A stretch of 64,000 nucleotides of DNA from Eubacteriales bacterium (GCA_030536555.1 JAUNPU010000010.1:1-64000); one strand, 5' to 3'. Shown: positions 17,703 through 26,878, counted from the first letter of the stretch. Notes: generated by a model from the letters alone, not told the origin. Translations and numbers: made by a program.

Positions 17703-18737
17703 ATGATTTACAGCTTCAACAATGACTACAGTGAAGGTGCCCATCCGCGCATCCTACAGGCTCTGATGGAAGCCAACTTACAGCAGAATATCGGCTACAG
17801 CATGGACACCCACAGCGATCACGCAAAAGAGCTGATCAAACAGGAAATTCAGCGTGACGACGTGGACATCCACATGATCGTCGGCGGCACCCAGACCAAC
17901 ACCCTTGGCATCAAGGCTGCGCTGCGCCCCCATCAGGCTGTGATCTGCGCCGAGACCGGACACATCAATGTCCATGAGACCGGAGCCATCGAGGCAGTCG
18001 GTCACAAGGTATTAGGGCAGCCCACCACTGACGGCAAGCTGACCACCGCTCACATTCAGGCAGCCCTGGACTGGCACACCGACGAACACATGGTACAGCC
18101 CAAGATGGTCTACATCTCCAACTCCACCGAGGTCGGCACCCAGTATACCAAAGCAGAACTGGAAGCTATATCCGCCTTCTGCAGGCAGCACAACCTGTAC
18201 TTATTTCTGGACGGCGCCCGCCTTGGCTCTGCACTGACCAGCCGTACCAATGACCTGACTCTGGCAGACATCGCCCGCCTGACTGACCTGTTCTACATCG
18301 GCGGCACCAAGAACGGCGCACTGTTCGGTGAGGCGCTGATCATCAGTCATCCAGCCATCAAGGAGGACTTCCGCTTCCTGATCAAGCAGCACGGAGCTAT
18401 GCTGGCAAAAGGCTTCCTGCTGGGCATCCAGTTTGAGGAGCTGTTCCAGAACAACCTGTTCTTCGACATGGCTGAGCATGCCAATGAGATGGCTGACCAG
18501 CTTCGAAAGGGGCTGACCGACTGCGGCTATGAATTCCACTGGGATTCCCGGACCAATCAGCTGTTCCCGGTACTGCCCAATGCAGTGATGGAGGAGCTGG
18601 AGAAGGATTTCCTGTTCTCCAGACAGCTGACCATCGACGAGAACCACACCTGCATCCGCCTTGTGACCTCCTGGGCAACCAGACAGGACGGCGTGGACGC
18701 ATTCCTGGCGGCACTGAAAAAGCTGTCTGCAAACTAA
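17703..18737 (+). CDS. ltaE: Low-specificity threonine aldolase
   Basis: A 344-residue PLP enzyme that cleaves threonine or allo-threonine to glycine and acetaldehyde in the cytoplasm. It is fold-type I: LFLDGARLGSAL holds the PLP-binding Asp, and YIGGTKNGALFGEA holds the Schiff-base Lys203. HPRIL and the His-rich HINVHETGAIE segment are family-typical. The start at 17703 is supported by AGGAGG at 10 nt; the frame is open further upstream but runs through the ribosome site. It is one of only three plus-strand genes and has its own promoter, so it is monocistronic. Confidence 0.94.
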   Translation: MIYSFNNDYSEGAHPRILQALMEANLQQNIGYSMDTHSDHAKELIKQEIQRDDVDIHMIVGGTQTNTLGIKAALRPHQAVICAETGHINVHETGAIEAVGHKVLGQPTTDGKLTTAHIQAALDWHTDEHMVQPKMVYISNSTEVGTQYTKAELEAISAFCRQHNLYLFLDGARLGSALTSRTNDLTLADIARLTDLFYIGGTKNGALFGEALIISHPAIKEDFRFLIKQHGAMLAKGFLLGIQFEELFQNNLFFDMAEHANEMADQLRKGLTDCGYEFHWDSRTNQLFPVLPNAVMEELEKDFLFSRQLTIDENHTCIRLVTSWATRQDGVDAFLAALKKLSAN

Positions 18738-18801
18738 ATCATCAGGCATCTTCTACAAAAAAACCACGCAGCGCTTTGCGCCAGAATCATCTGCATGCCA
18801 C

Positions 18802-18855
18802 AAAAAGGAGCTGCCGCACCGGTCAGATTACCATCTTTCCCATGCGGCAGCTCCT
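18802..18855 (-). terminator. Terminator of the GntR-PTS-GH88-GH35 operon
   Basis: A perfect 13-bp stem (18806-18818 with 18843-18855, AGGAGCTGCCGCA and complement) is followed by TTTTT on the minus strand. It lies 16 bp past the GH35 stop and may also stop ltaE transcripts. Confidence 0.85.
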
Positions 18856-18870
18856 GCTGTCATATGATCC

Positions 18871-20649
18871 TTATTTCTCCAGCTCCACATACACCGGAGT
18901 ATCTAACAGTGATAATTCTTCTGCCTCTTTTCCGTCCGTCTCAAACACGATCAGCTCATTCTTTCCCGCCTTCAGAAGCGGTGCCGGAATGTAGAGATAG
19001 ACTACCGGTCCCTCACTCCAGTAACGTCCCAGATTGAAACCGTTGATAAATGCAACGCCCTTTCCAAGGCTGCGGCAGTCCAGGAATGTATCTGCCGGCT
19101 CGTCTGCCTGAAATTCGTAGCGGTAAAATGCCGGATCGCCCTTCTTCCATGCTCCGGAGAAGTCAACCTTCTCCACGTTATCAAGCGGCAGTGCGTACTG
19201 TTCCCAGTTGCTCTCAAAATGGATATCCACCATCACACCGGTGCGGATTCCCTTCTGCTGGGTCGGTGCCTGCAGCTTGTAGCCGTAGTTCACACGTCCC
19301 ATGTTCTCCACCAGCAGTTCCAGTCTGTTCTCGCCACTCACAAACGGCATCTCAATCTCTGTTCCGATTTCCTGCTGATACTGGATGCCCTCCAGATTGC
19401 CGTTCAGGTAGAAATGTGCGCGGTCGGAGGTTCCGATTGCCTTCACCTTCATCCGGTTGTTGAATCCCATTGCATGCGTGCGGTACAGCATGTAGCCGTA
19501 TCCACGTCCCGCCTCTTCCATGGTCATCGGGGTGACACTTCTCTGACACTCTGCCAGTTCATCCACGCAGGAGAACAGCGATACTTTTCCCGTCTGCTTC
19601 GCATTTCCCAATGCAGCCCGTCTGCGGTCTCTCGGCTCCATGGTCGGAATCTCCGGGAACAGTTCGCGGATTACCTGGCGGATCTTGTAGAACTTATCGG
19701 TCGGCTGTCCCCACTCGGTCAGCACGGCGTCGTAGTTGTAGGAGGTGATCTGCGGAAGGTCACGCTCTCCTCTGGCAGAACATCCATTATAACATCCAAA
19801 GTTGGTGCCGCCCTGGAACATGTAGAGGTTGATTCCTGCTCTCGGAAGCAGCTCCTTCACTTCCATTGCCAGATCCTCTGCATCTCTGGTGATGATCGCA
19901 TCTTTCCATCGGTTGAACCAGCCATCCCAGAACTCCATGCACATGAGGGGCATCTTCACCCCTTTGCGCCTGAAAAATGCTTCCAGCGCATCCAGGTTCT
20001 CATTGGAACGAGAGCCGAAATTCGCCGTCGCCAGCACGCCGTCCTCCACCAGAGTTCCGGCTTCCAGCGCTGCATCCCAGGAGCCGTCGGAGGTGAACAG
20101 CGGAACCTCCGCGCCGTATCGCTCCATGATTCCCTTGATGGCACGCAGATAATCCTTGTCGTTTCCAAAGGAACCGTACTCATTCTCCACCTGCATCATG
20201 ATGACCGGACCGCCTTTGGTGATCTGCAGGTCACCGATTCTGGAAAACAGTTCCTTGTAATATGCATCCACCTTGCTTAAAAACAGCGGGGTATTGGTGC
20301 GCACCTTGATGTCACGATACCGCAGCAGCCATGCCGGAAGTCCGCCGAACTCCCACTCTGCACAGATGAACGGTGTCGGGCGCAGGATGACCATCAGCCC
20401 CAGGCTCTCAGCCAGACGAACGAAGCTTACCACATCCTTATTTCCGGAGAAATCGAACACGCCCTCCTCCGGCTCATGGATATTCCAGGGAATATAGGTC
20501 TCCACCGTGTTGAATCCCATTGCCTTTAAGTTGTACAGGCTGTCCTCCCAGCACTCCGGCATGATACGGAAGTAGTGAATCGCTCCGGACAAAAGTTTGA
20601 TCTTCTCACCATTCAGCAGAAAATCTTCTTTTACTTCAAATCTATTCAT
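18871..20649 (-). CDS. GH35 beta-galactosidase (BgaC-like, cytoplasmic)
   Basis: A 592-residue beta-galactosidase of family GH35, close in length and layout to pneumococcal BgaC. The TIM barrel spans residues 1-330, with acid/base E157 in QVENEYGSFG and nucleophile E239 in MCMEFWDGW. Beta-sandwich domains follow to the C-terminus. There is no signal peptide, so it acts inside the cell on imported sugars, in this family typically Gal-beta-1,3-linked disaccharides. It is the last gene of the GntR-PTS operon, 28 bp after GH88. The ribosome site (AGGAAGG) lies a little far from the ATG. The neighbouring PTS suggests a mucin- or glycosaminoglycan-derived substrate. Confidence 0.93.
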   Translation of the reverse strand: MNRFEVKEDFLLNGEKIKLLSGAIHYFRIMPECWEDSLYNLKAMGFNTVETYIPWNIHEPEEGVFDFSGNKDVVSFVRLAESLGLMVILRPTPFICAEWEFGGLPAWLLRYRDIKVRTNTPLFLSKVDAYYKELFSRIGDLQITKGGPVIMMQVENEYGSFGNDKDYLRAIKGIMERYGAEVPLFTSDGSWDAALEAGTLVEDGVLATANFGSRSNENLDALEAFFRRKGVKMPLMCMEFWDGWFNRWKDAIITRDAEDLAMEVKELLPRAGINLYMFQGGTNFGCYNGCSARGERDLPQITSYNYDAVLTEWGQPTDKFYKIRQVIRELFPEIPTMEPRDRRRAALGNAKQTGKVSLFSCVDELAECQRSVTPMTMEEAGRGYGYMLYRTHAMGFNNRMKVKAIGTSDRAHFYLNGNLEGIQYQQEIGTEIEMPFVSGENRLELLVENMGRVNYGYKLQAPTQQKGIRTGVMVDIHFESNWEQYALPLDNVEKVDFSGAWKKGDPAFYRYEFQADEPADTFLDCRSLGKGVAFINGFNLGRYWSEGPVVYLYIPAPLLKAGKNELIVFETDGKEAEELSLLDTPVYVELEK

Positions 20650-20677
20650 TTCTTATCTGTTACCTTCCTGCCGCGCT

Positions 20678-21796
20678 TTACCAGTAAGGATTCCAGTCAG
20701 GATTCCACAGACGGTACAGCGCTTCCATATAAAAATAATCTCCCCACAGATTCGGCTCATCAACACCCTTGCCTTCTGCATATGCATAGACGCCATGAAG
20801 CAGGATTCCCTCACTCTCCGGCTCCACCTCAGAAGAAGCGCCCTCTTTCAATGTCAGGACCATCTCCTCTGCCCGGGCGGTATTGCCCATCTCCAGCATA
20901 CCGCACGCTGCTACAGCCAGTGCGGAGCTGTCTCTCGGCTGGTCGGAGCCATCGGTGAAGATCAGATCCCAGTAAGGCATTCCGTCCTTCGGAAGATGGC
21001 TCTCAAAGTATTCCAGGACTCCGGAGTACAGCGTCTGCTCCTCCTCCGTAAATTCCATTCCGGAAAGTCTTCTGTGTAATGGCATCCCCAGGATTGCCCA
21101 TGCCTGACCTCTCGCCCAGCAGGACTGGTCAGAGAAGCCCTGATGCGTCGCGCCGTGATCCGGCTTCCCTGTCTCCGCATCAAAGTAGAAGGTATGGTAC
21201 GTTGAAAAGTCGTCCCGCACAATGTGATGGATGACATTCTGATAATGTGTCTCTGCCACTTCACGGTAGCGGGCTTCGCCCGTCATCTCAAATGCCGTGT
21301 ACAGCAGGGGCAGATTCAGCAGGGAATCGATAATCAGGCGAAACTCCTTCGGGTCCCCTGCCTTTCCCCATGCCTGGATAAATCCGCCACGCTCCTGAAA
21401 ACGTGCCATCAGAACATCCGCAGCCCGGATCACAAGCGGTCTGATGCTTTCATCACCGGTAATCTTCCATGCTGCAGCCACCGAAAGGCTGTACAAAAAA
21501 CCGATGTCATGATGATCCAGCACAAAATGCTCCTCAAGACGCTGCTCAAAGCTCGCTACATTCTGAAGCGCCAGCTCCTTAAACGCATCTCGTCCGGTGT
21601 ATTCATATGCCATCCACAGCATTCCGGTCCAGAAGCCATTGGTCCAGTCATCATTTTTCTTGATCCGGTATCTTCCATCCGTCGCACAGGCAGAAGGGAA
21701 GTCTGTCCCGAACCGTTTCATATTCTTCTCCAGTACCGCGACGCACCGGTCTAACTCTGACTGGATCTGTTTCCGATCCAAACTCCGCTCTGCCAT
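20678..21796 (-). CDS. ugl: GH88 unsaturated glucuronyl hydrolase
   Basis: A 372-residue cytoplasmic enzyme of family GH88. It removes the 4,5-unsaturated uronic acid that polysaccharide lyases leave on hyaluronan, chondroitin or heparin oligosaccharides. The fold is an (alpha/alpha)6 barrel. The catalytic Asp pair is visible as D97 (DHHDIGFLY) and D157 (LIIDSLLNLP), 60 residues apart as in the Bacillus enzyme. WARGQAWAILGM and DSSALAVAACGM are also family-typical. GGAG precedes the ATG, 18 bp after the IIB stop. The operon resembles streptococcal hyaluronan-disaccharide PTS loci, though no lyase is present in this window. Confidence 0.93.
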   Translation of the reverse strand: MAERSLDRKQIQSELDRCVAVLEKNMKRFGTDFPSACATDGRYRIKKNDDWTNGFWTGMLWMAYEYTGRDAFKELALQNVASFEQRLEEHFVLDHHDIGFLYSLSVAAAWKITGDESIRPLVIRAADVLMARFQERGGFIQAWGKAGDPKEFRLIIDSLLNLPLLYTAFEMTGEARYREVAETHYQNVIHHIVRDDFSTYHTFYFDAETGKPDHGATHQGFSDQSCWARGQAWAILGMPLHRRLSGMEFTEEEQTLYSGVLEYFESHLPKDGMPYWDLIFTDGSDQPRDSSALAVAACGMLEMGNTARAEEMVLTLKEGASSEVEPESEGILLHGVYAYAEGKGVDEPNLWGDYFYMEALYRLWNPDWNPYW

Positions 21797-21814
21797 TGCC
21801 TGCTCCGTCCTTTC

Positions 21815-22291
21815 TTAGAAGAATGTCTCAATGCCGACTTCCGGATCATCCGGAACCATCTGTGCCGTTACCTTGATGCCGGCTTTCAGAAGGGTATCAA
21901 CAGCTGCCTTCTCCTCGTCGGTCATGCTGACAGACTTCTTGTACTGGGTAGTGCCCGGACGGTTGGACATATTACCGATGTTGACCGGCAGAAGCTCCAC
22001 GCCCTTCTCCATCATCTTAACCAGGGTAACCGGAGACTTCACGATCAGCATGACTCTCTGGCCGTCGTAATTGCCGTTCTGGATGTTTGCTACAGCCTTC
22101 TCAAATGCCAGAATGGAGGTGTTGATGCCAGCCGGAGCTGCCATGCGCAGGATGGATTTCTCTGCGTCGTTTGCTGCTACTGCATCATCAATTACCATGA
22201 TACGGTTTACCTTCAGTCCGGTAGACCAGCGGGTTGCTACCTGTCCGTGAATCAGACGATCATCAATGCGAATGTGTACAAATCCTTTCAT
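21815..22291 (-). CDS. PTS mannose-family IIB component
   Basis: A 158-residue cytoplasmic phosphocarrier. The active His15 lies in HIRIDDRLIHGQV, the mannose-family IIB signature. It accepts phosphate from the separate IIA gene of this operon and passes it to the sugar on the IIC/IID channel. A strong GGAGG lies 8 bases before the start. It lies between IID and GH88 in the order gntR-IIA-IIC-IID-IIB-GH88-GH35. The separate IIA and IIB genes differ from the fused IIAB of the first PTS operon. Confidence 0.94.
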   Translation of the reverse strand: MKGFVHIRIDDRLIHGQVATRWSTGLKVNRIMVIDDAVAANDAEKSILRMAAPAGINTSILAFEKAVANIQNGNYDGQRVMLIVKSPVTLVKMMEKGVELLPVNIGNMSNRPGTTQYKKSVSMTDEEKAAVDTLLKAGIKVTAQMVPDDPEVGIETFF

Positions 22292-22304
22292 TGTTACTTC
22301 CTCC

Positions 22305-23096
22305 TTATGCTAAGATTCTGAAATTATATGCAAGAATACCAATTACAACTAACAGCAGGGTCACTCTGGTGGAGTTCATGTTCTTTCTGCCAAGCAGCCA
22401 GTAAGCAAAGAATACAACCAGGGTCGGAGCCAGTGCCGGCATGATGCGGTCAGCCAGTTCCTGTACGGAGATGCTTACCTCACCTCTGGTGAACTCATAT
22501 GCGAACTTCGCATTGACAACCGACGGAATCAGCGCACCGATTACGGTGATACCAAGAATATTCGCTGCCTTGGTGATTTTCTTTAAGCGGTTACCGATTT
22601 CACTTACAATCTTTGCACCCTCACGGTATCCCAGTGCGAAGAAATTCTTCATGCAGAACAGGCGCAGGAAACCAAAGCAGATCCACAGGATCAGTGCCAT
22701 CGGGCTTCCCTCCAGTGCCATGTAGGAAGCGATGGAACCGATGATGGTAGAAGGAATTACGTGGAACAGGGTATCACCGATACCTGCTAACGGTCCCATC
22801 ATACCGGTCTTCAATGCTGCGATGGTGTCAGCCGCTTCAGCGCCCTTCTCATCCTGCAGTGCACAGTCTACGCCCATGATGATCGGAGCCATGGTGTTGT
22901 TGGTGTTGAAGAACTGCACCTCGGTCTTTGCCAGAGTCTGCTTATCCTCCTCGTTCTGCTGCTTCTTGATCATCGGAAGCATGCTGAAATAATAGCCTAA
23001 GCCCTGCATTTTCTCATAGTTCCAGCCGCAGCCGCCCAGGAAATACCATCTCCAAAATACTTTCTTACAATCCTTTGTCATCTCTACCTTACTCAT
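22305..23096 (-). CDS. PTS mannose-family IID component
   Basis: A 263-residue membrane component. WRWYFLGGCGWNYEKMQGLGY and GPLAGIGDTLFHVIPSTIIGS mark IID, with several hydrophobic C-terminal segments. I start it at the ATG at 23096, which overlaps the IIC stop by 8 bp (ATGAGTAA) and has GGAGG 11 bases upstream. An upstream start at 23117 would lie deeper in IIC. It forms the sugar channel with IIC, in the GntR-controlled operon for probable unsaturated glycosaminoglycan disaccharides. Confidence 0.93.
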   Translation of the reverse strand: MSKVEMTKDCKKVFWRWYFLGGCGWNYEKMQGLGYYFSMLPMIKKQQNEEDKQTLAKTEVQFFNTNNTMAPIIMGVDCALQDEKGAEAADTIAALKTGMMGPLAGIGDTLFHVIPSTIIGSIASYMALEGSPMALILWICFGFLRLFCMKNFFALGYREGAKIVSEIGNRLKKITKAANILGITVIGALIPSVVNAKFAYEFTRGEVSISVQELADRIMPALAPTLVVFFAYWLLGRKNMNSTRVTLLLVVIGILAYNFRILA

Positions 23097-23874
23097 CGCC
23101 CATGTCACCTCCTGCATTTACTGCTGCAGCTGCCTGCTGCACTTCGTCCTTCTCAGACTGAAAACTGTGAATTGCCATTGCAAGTCCAACCAACGCCGCA
23201 CCCAGTACCGGAACCTTTAAGTAAGCAGCCAGCACGAAGCCTGCGATCAGGTACATGATGTTTGCGCTTACCGGCAGGTAATGAAGCAGGATTGCAATAC
23301 CAAGAGACGGAAGGATACCGCCAGCGGTCTTCAGACCATTCATCAGCCACATCGGCAGATTGTTTACGACCAGTTCTACAAATGCAGATCCGAATACCAG
23401 TGCCAGAAATACCGGCAGCATACGGGAAAGGCTCTGCGGAATAATACCGAGCAGGTTCATGGTTGCAGCCTTGTCATACTTGCCTTCTCCAATGAACTTC
23501 TCTGCGCGATGCTGGAAGAAGGTGTTGGAGAATCTTGCCAGAATATCTAACTGAATCATCAGAAGACCGATCGGGATTGCCAGAGTCACACCGAACTCAG
23601 CGCCCTGTCCGCTCTGAATTGCAAATGCGGTACCAAGCAGTGCGCCGGTCATATAGTCCGGAATGGATGCGCCGCCGAAGTTACCGATTCCCAGTACCAG
23701 CAGGTTTAAGGTACCGCCGACTACCAGACCAGTCTGAATGTCGCCCAGAACCAGACCTGCGAAGAAGCCTGCCATGGTCGGTTTTACCATACCAAAGGTT
23801 GTGTTGTTTCCATCATAAAATGCCCATCCTGCATAAATTGTCAGAAGCAGGATCTGCCACCATTGAATTTCCAT
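23089..23874 (-). CDS. PTS mannose-family IIC component
   Basis: A 261-residue membrane channel component. WQILLLTIYAGWAFYDGNNTTFG and GGTLNLLVLGIGNFGGASIPDYMTG are typical of the AgaC/SorA-type IIC proteins. Several membrane helices follow, with a short charged tail. AGAGAGG lies 10 bases before the ATG, 83 bp after the IIA stop. Unlike the IIC of the first PTS operon, it is intact. It determines substrate choice, here presumably sugars cleaved by the linked GH88 and GH35 enzymes. Confidence 0.93.
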   Translation of the reverse strand: MEIQWWQILLLTIYAGWAFYDGNNTTFGMVKPTMAGFFAGLVLGDIQTGLVVGGTLNLLVLGIGNFGGASIPDYMTGALLGTAFAIQSGQGAEFGVTLAIPIGLLMIQLDILARFSNTFFQHRAEKFIGEGKYDKAATMNLLGIIPQSLSRMLPVFLALVFGSAFVELVVNNLPMWLMNGLKTAGGILPSLGIAILLHYLPVSANIMYLIAGFVLAAYLKVPVLGAALVGLAMAIHSFQSEKDEVQQAAAAVNAGGDMGDE

Positions 23875-23957
23875 TGTATATATACCTCTCTTTTTGTTGA
23901 TTGTATTCTATATGATAAAGAATCTGTTATCGCCCGTCAGCACACAGATGTCGGCTC

Positions 23958-24389
23958 TTACTCGTCATCTCCGCCGTCAACACCTGCCTCAGCGTCCAGA
24001 CATGCCACGCCGCTCTGTGCCGCCAGCATGATCTCTCTGACCGCATCCATGTCACACACGTCAATATCCTTGAACAGTGCGTCCACGATCATCGGAAGAT
24101 TCATTCCGGAAATGACCTTTGCCTGCGCCTTCAGACCATGCTTTGTCAGCAGCAGTTCCGACTGGTTGTAAGGAGTGCCGCCCCGCAGATCTGCAAAAAT
24201 CAGACCTTTTCTGCCTTCTGTCAGCCACTCCACAAGGTAAGCCTCCAGACGTTTGCCAAATGCATCAATTCCCTCTTCCTCAGTCAGCTCCATCGCTGTA
24301 ATCTGATCTGCCGCAGGTCCCAGTACCATCTGTACTGCGCTCTTCATCCCGCAGGCGATTCCTCTGTGAGAAACCAATAACAGTTCCAT
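23958..24389 (-). CDS. PTS mannose-family IIA component
   Basis: A 143-residue cytoplasmic phosphocarrier receiving phosphate from HPr on His8 (LLLVSHRGIACGM). FADLRGGTPYNQ is the second family motif. I start at the ATG at 24389, seven bases after GGAGG; the longer frame to 24461 overlaps gntR and has no ribosome site. The C-terminus is acidic (DGGDDE). It lies 35 bp after gntR as the first PTS gene of the operon. Confidence 0.92.
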   Translation of the reverse strand: MELLLVSHRGIACGMKSAVQMVLGPAADQITAMELTEEEGIDAFGKRLEAYLVEWLTEGRKGLIFADLRGGTPYNQSELLLTKHGLKAQAKVISGMNLPMIVDALFKDIDVCDMDAVREIMLAAQSGVACLDAEAGVDGGDDE

Positions 24390-24424
24390 CTCTCTACCTC
24401 CAAATTTGCTCTTAAATCCTACGT

Positions 24425-25129
24425 TTAAATCGGTTCGATCTCGATACTGAAGTAATCCCATCTCTTATAGGCTTCAATATACTCGATGGTTCTTCCGTCA
24501 AATAAATATGTATACCTTCTGGTGAACGCACTCGGTTCTCCCTCTTTCATTTCCAGAAGCTCCGTCGCTTCTGCCGGCGTCGGAAATACGATTTCCGTAA
24601 TTTCCTTTGAATCCGCCTGATGCAGATCCAGTCCGTAATCCTCGCGGATCTTCCCATAGACTGATATGTATGCATCCTTGTTGGCAATCTCATCTTCCTT
24701 GATGAACTCAGCGATAATGTAGCTGTGCTGAAGAATAATCGGCTTGTCGTCTACCAGACGAACCCGCTTGATGTAGTAAAAGCTTTCGTCCGGTTCCAGG
24801 CTCAGCTCCTTCGCGATGCGCTTATCCTGCATCTTCCGGATCTCCAGAACCTCCGTCCGCTCTGCCGCATTGTGATACCGCTCAACATCGGAGAACTTCA
24901 CAACCTTGCCCCGTCTTGCCTTGGAAACATAGGTTCCCTTGCCCTGATAGCGGACCAGGACACCCTCGTTGGTCAGGCACTGAACCGCCTTGATTGCTGT
25001 GATTCCGCTTACGTTGAACTTCTTCTTCAGCTCTGCCTCGCTGTAGAACTTATCACCCGGCTGAAAATTGCCATTGTTGATCTCATATAATAAACTCTGT
25101 TTGATCTGCTGATATTTTGGAATTGACAT
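24425..25129 (-). CDS. GntR-family (HutC/UTRA) regulator of the PTS-GH88-GH35 operon
   Basis: A 234-residue regulator. Residues 1-70 are the winged helix of GntR type (IPKYQQIKQSLLYEINNGNFQPGDKFYSEAEL region, VSGITAIKAVQCLTNEGV). Residues 90-230 are a UTRA effector domain with the FYYIKRVRLVDDKPI and TRRYTYLFDGRTIEY segments. This subfamily senses sugar phosphates and amino sugars. The ATG at 25129 follows GGGGGAAAG; the ATG at 25144 has no ribosome site. It heads the operon it probably controls, with a perfect 18-bp palindrome just downstream of the promoter. Confidence 0.92.
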   Translation of the reverse strand: MSIPKYQQIKQSLLYEINNGNFQPGDKFYSEAELKKKFNVSGITAIKAVQCLTNEGVLVRYQGKGTYVSKARRGKVVKFSDVERYHNAAERTEVLEIRKMQDKRIAKELSLEPDESFYYIKRVRLVDDKPIILQHSYIIAEFIKEDEIANKDAYISVYGKIREDYGLDLHQADSKEITEIVFPTPAEATELLEMKEGEPSAFTRRYTYLFDGRTIEYIEAYKRWDYFSIEIEPI

Positions 25130-25177
25130 AATTCTTTCCCCCATTCTGCTTTATTGGTTAATATAATAATCTATTTA

Positions 25178-25196
25178 CTGGTATTATATCAACCAG
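25178..25196. promoter_or_regulatory. Inverted repeat upstream of gntR
   Basis: Arms CTGGT and ACCAG are separated by 9 bp. It could be a secondary regulator site in the roughly 200-nt leader of gntR. The arms are short. Confidence 0.35.
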
Positions 25197-25312
25197 CTTC
25201 CGGTACTTCAATGAGAATCTGTCCCGATTTCCATTCTGTCAGCCCGATCCTGCACACATCCCCCTTTCCTCCTATTGTTTCCATCCATTCTCCAACATCT
25301 TTTTCGCTCCAC

Positions 25313-25330
25313 CACTTAATATATTAAGTG
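25313..25330. promoter_or_regulatory. Perfect palindromic operator of the gntR operon
   Basis: CACTTAATATATTAAGTG is a perfect 18-bp palindrome about 10 bp downstream of the -10 box. That is a classic repressor position, and GntR/HutC proteins bind palindromes of this size, so autoregulation is likely. Confidence 0.65.
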
Positions 25331-25339
25331 ATTAACTAG

Positions 25340-25368
25340 ATGATAGCACAATCATATAAATTATGCAA
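25340..25368 (-). promoter_or_regulatory. Promoter of the gntR-PTS operon
   Basis: On the minus strand TTGCAT (25363-25368), 17 bp and TATCAT (25340-25345). The transcript would have a leader of about 200 nt. Nothing else is coded between 25145 and 25504. Confidence 0.7.
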
Positions 25369-25451
25369 GCCTATTTTTTAAGTTTTTTTGCACATTTTAT
25401 AAGCTTTTCTGTAACTCCTGAAATATCCGATCAGATTGCATAAGAATAACA

Positions 25452-25498
25452 CAAAAAAGCGATGGTATTTCGCTCCGAAAATACCATCGCTTTTTGTG
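25452..25498. terminator. Bidirectional terminator between MATE and gntR
   Basis: A 17-bp stem (AAAAAGCGATGGTATTT with its complement, about 25454-25494) has T-runs on both strands. On the minus strand it ends the MATE gene. Confidence 0.9.
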
Positions 25499-25504
25499 TT
25501 ATAA

Positions 25505-26878
25505 TTAGAAAATTATTTTCTTTTTCCCAAATCGTCTCAGCTTACTGAAGAACAGATAATACACCGTAAACAAAATCGTCGTCACCACCCAGGTCAGCGG
25601 ATAGCTGAACATGATAGTATAAATATCTCTCCGAATCGGTACCGCTATCAGCACCCACGCCACTCGGATCACACAGACTCCCAGCAGACACAGAAGCATC
25701 GGCACCCAGCAGTCGCCCACGCCCCGCAGCGCACCGGACAGAATCTCGATTGCCACATAGGTCACATAAACCGGCGCCAGATACCGCATCATCTCAATGC
25801 CGATCCGGATTACCTCACTGTCAGTGGTAAACAATTCGTAACCGTAGATACCCCAGTTGTAGATCAGCCAGGACATGAACACCGATGCCACCACTGTCAT
25901 GACCATACAGCTTCGGACGCCCTTTCGCACCCGGTCCGGCTTGCCTGCCCCGTAGTTCTGGCCCACAAAGGTGGTAGCAGCAATACCGAAGGAGTTGATC
26001 ATCATCCAGAACAGACTGTCGATCTTACTGTACGCAGTCCATGCTGCCACCGTATCGGTTCCCAGGGAATTGATCCCCGACTGGATGATCACATTGGAGA
26101 ATCCGTACATCACCGACTGCAGCCCTGCCGGAAATCCGATCCGGATGATCCTTCCCAGCATCCGCTGATCCAGCCGCACCTGCTTCCACTCCAGCCGGTG
26201 CATGTCCGCCGTCCGCATCAGGCACACGGTCACCAGCACCGCACTCATCAGCTGGGAAAGAATCGTCGCCAGCGCCGCCCCCAGCACGCCCAGACGAAAT
26301 ACCACCACAAACAGCACATCCAGCACAATATTGGTCAGGCAGCTGATCATCAGAAAGTACAGCGGCCGCCTGGAATCCCCCACCGCACGCAGGATTGCCG
26401 CCCCCGTATTATAGATCAGGTTGGCGATAATGCCCACAAAATACACCCGCAGGTACAGCACCGACAGGTCCATCACATCCTCCGGCGTATCCATGGCTGA
26501 CAGCATCCACGGCGCCAGCAGGATTCCGACCACCATAATAACCGCCCCTGCCACCACACTGAACGCAATGGAGGTGTGGACCGCATATCCCACCATCTCC
26601 GGCCGCTTCGCCCCGTAATACTGGGAAATAATCACGCCCGCGCCGGAGGAAAGACCCACAAAGAATCCCACAATCATATTGGTCAGCATACCGGTGGAGC
26701 CTCCCACCGCCGACAGCGCCTCCTTGCCGACAAATCTGCCGACGATCATCGCATCCGCCGCATTGTAAAGCTGCTGGAAAAATGTCCCAAACAGGATAGG
26801 GAAAAAGAACAGCAGAATCTGCTGCCAGATAACTCCCTCCGTAATCTGATTTCCCCGCACTGCCACTTCTTTCTTCAT
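25505..26878 (-). CDS. MATE-family multidrug/Na+ antiporter
   Basis: A 457-residue inner-membrane efflux protein of the MATE family (DinF/MepA-like). Twelve hydrophobic segments lie in two halves that begin alike: FFPILFGTFFQQLYNAADAMIVGRFVG near the N-terminus and FPAGLQSVMYGFSNVIIQSGINSLG in the second half. These pumps expel cationic drugs or metabolites using Na+ or H+. The start at 26878 (MKKEVAVRG) has AAAGGA upstream at long spacing. The gene is monocistronic, ended by a strong terminator. The substrate cannot be predicted. Confidence 0.92.
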   Translation of the reverse strand: MKKEVAVRGNQITEGVIWQQILLFFFPILFGTFFQQLYNAADAMIVGRFVGKEALSAVGGSTGMLTNMIVGFFVGLSSGAGVIISQYYGAKRPEMVGYAVHTSIAFSVVAGAVIMVVGILLAPWMLSAMDTPEDVMDLSVLYLRVYFVGIIANLIYNTGAAILRAVGDSRRPLYFLMISCLTNIVLDVLFVVVFRLGVLGAALATILSQLMSAVLVTVCLMRTADMHRLEWKQVRLDQRMLGRIIRIGFPAGLQSVMYGFSNVIIQSGINSLGTDTVAAWTAYSKIDSLFWMMINSFGIAATTFVGQNYGAGKPDRVRKGVRSCMVMTVVASVFMSWLIYNWGIYGYELFTTDSEVIRIGIEMMRYLAPVYVTYVAIEILSGALRGVGDCWVPMLLCLLGVCVIRVAWVLIAVPIRRDIYTIMFSYPLTWVVTTILFTVYYLFFSKLRRFGKKKIIF

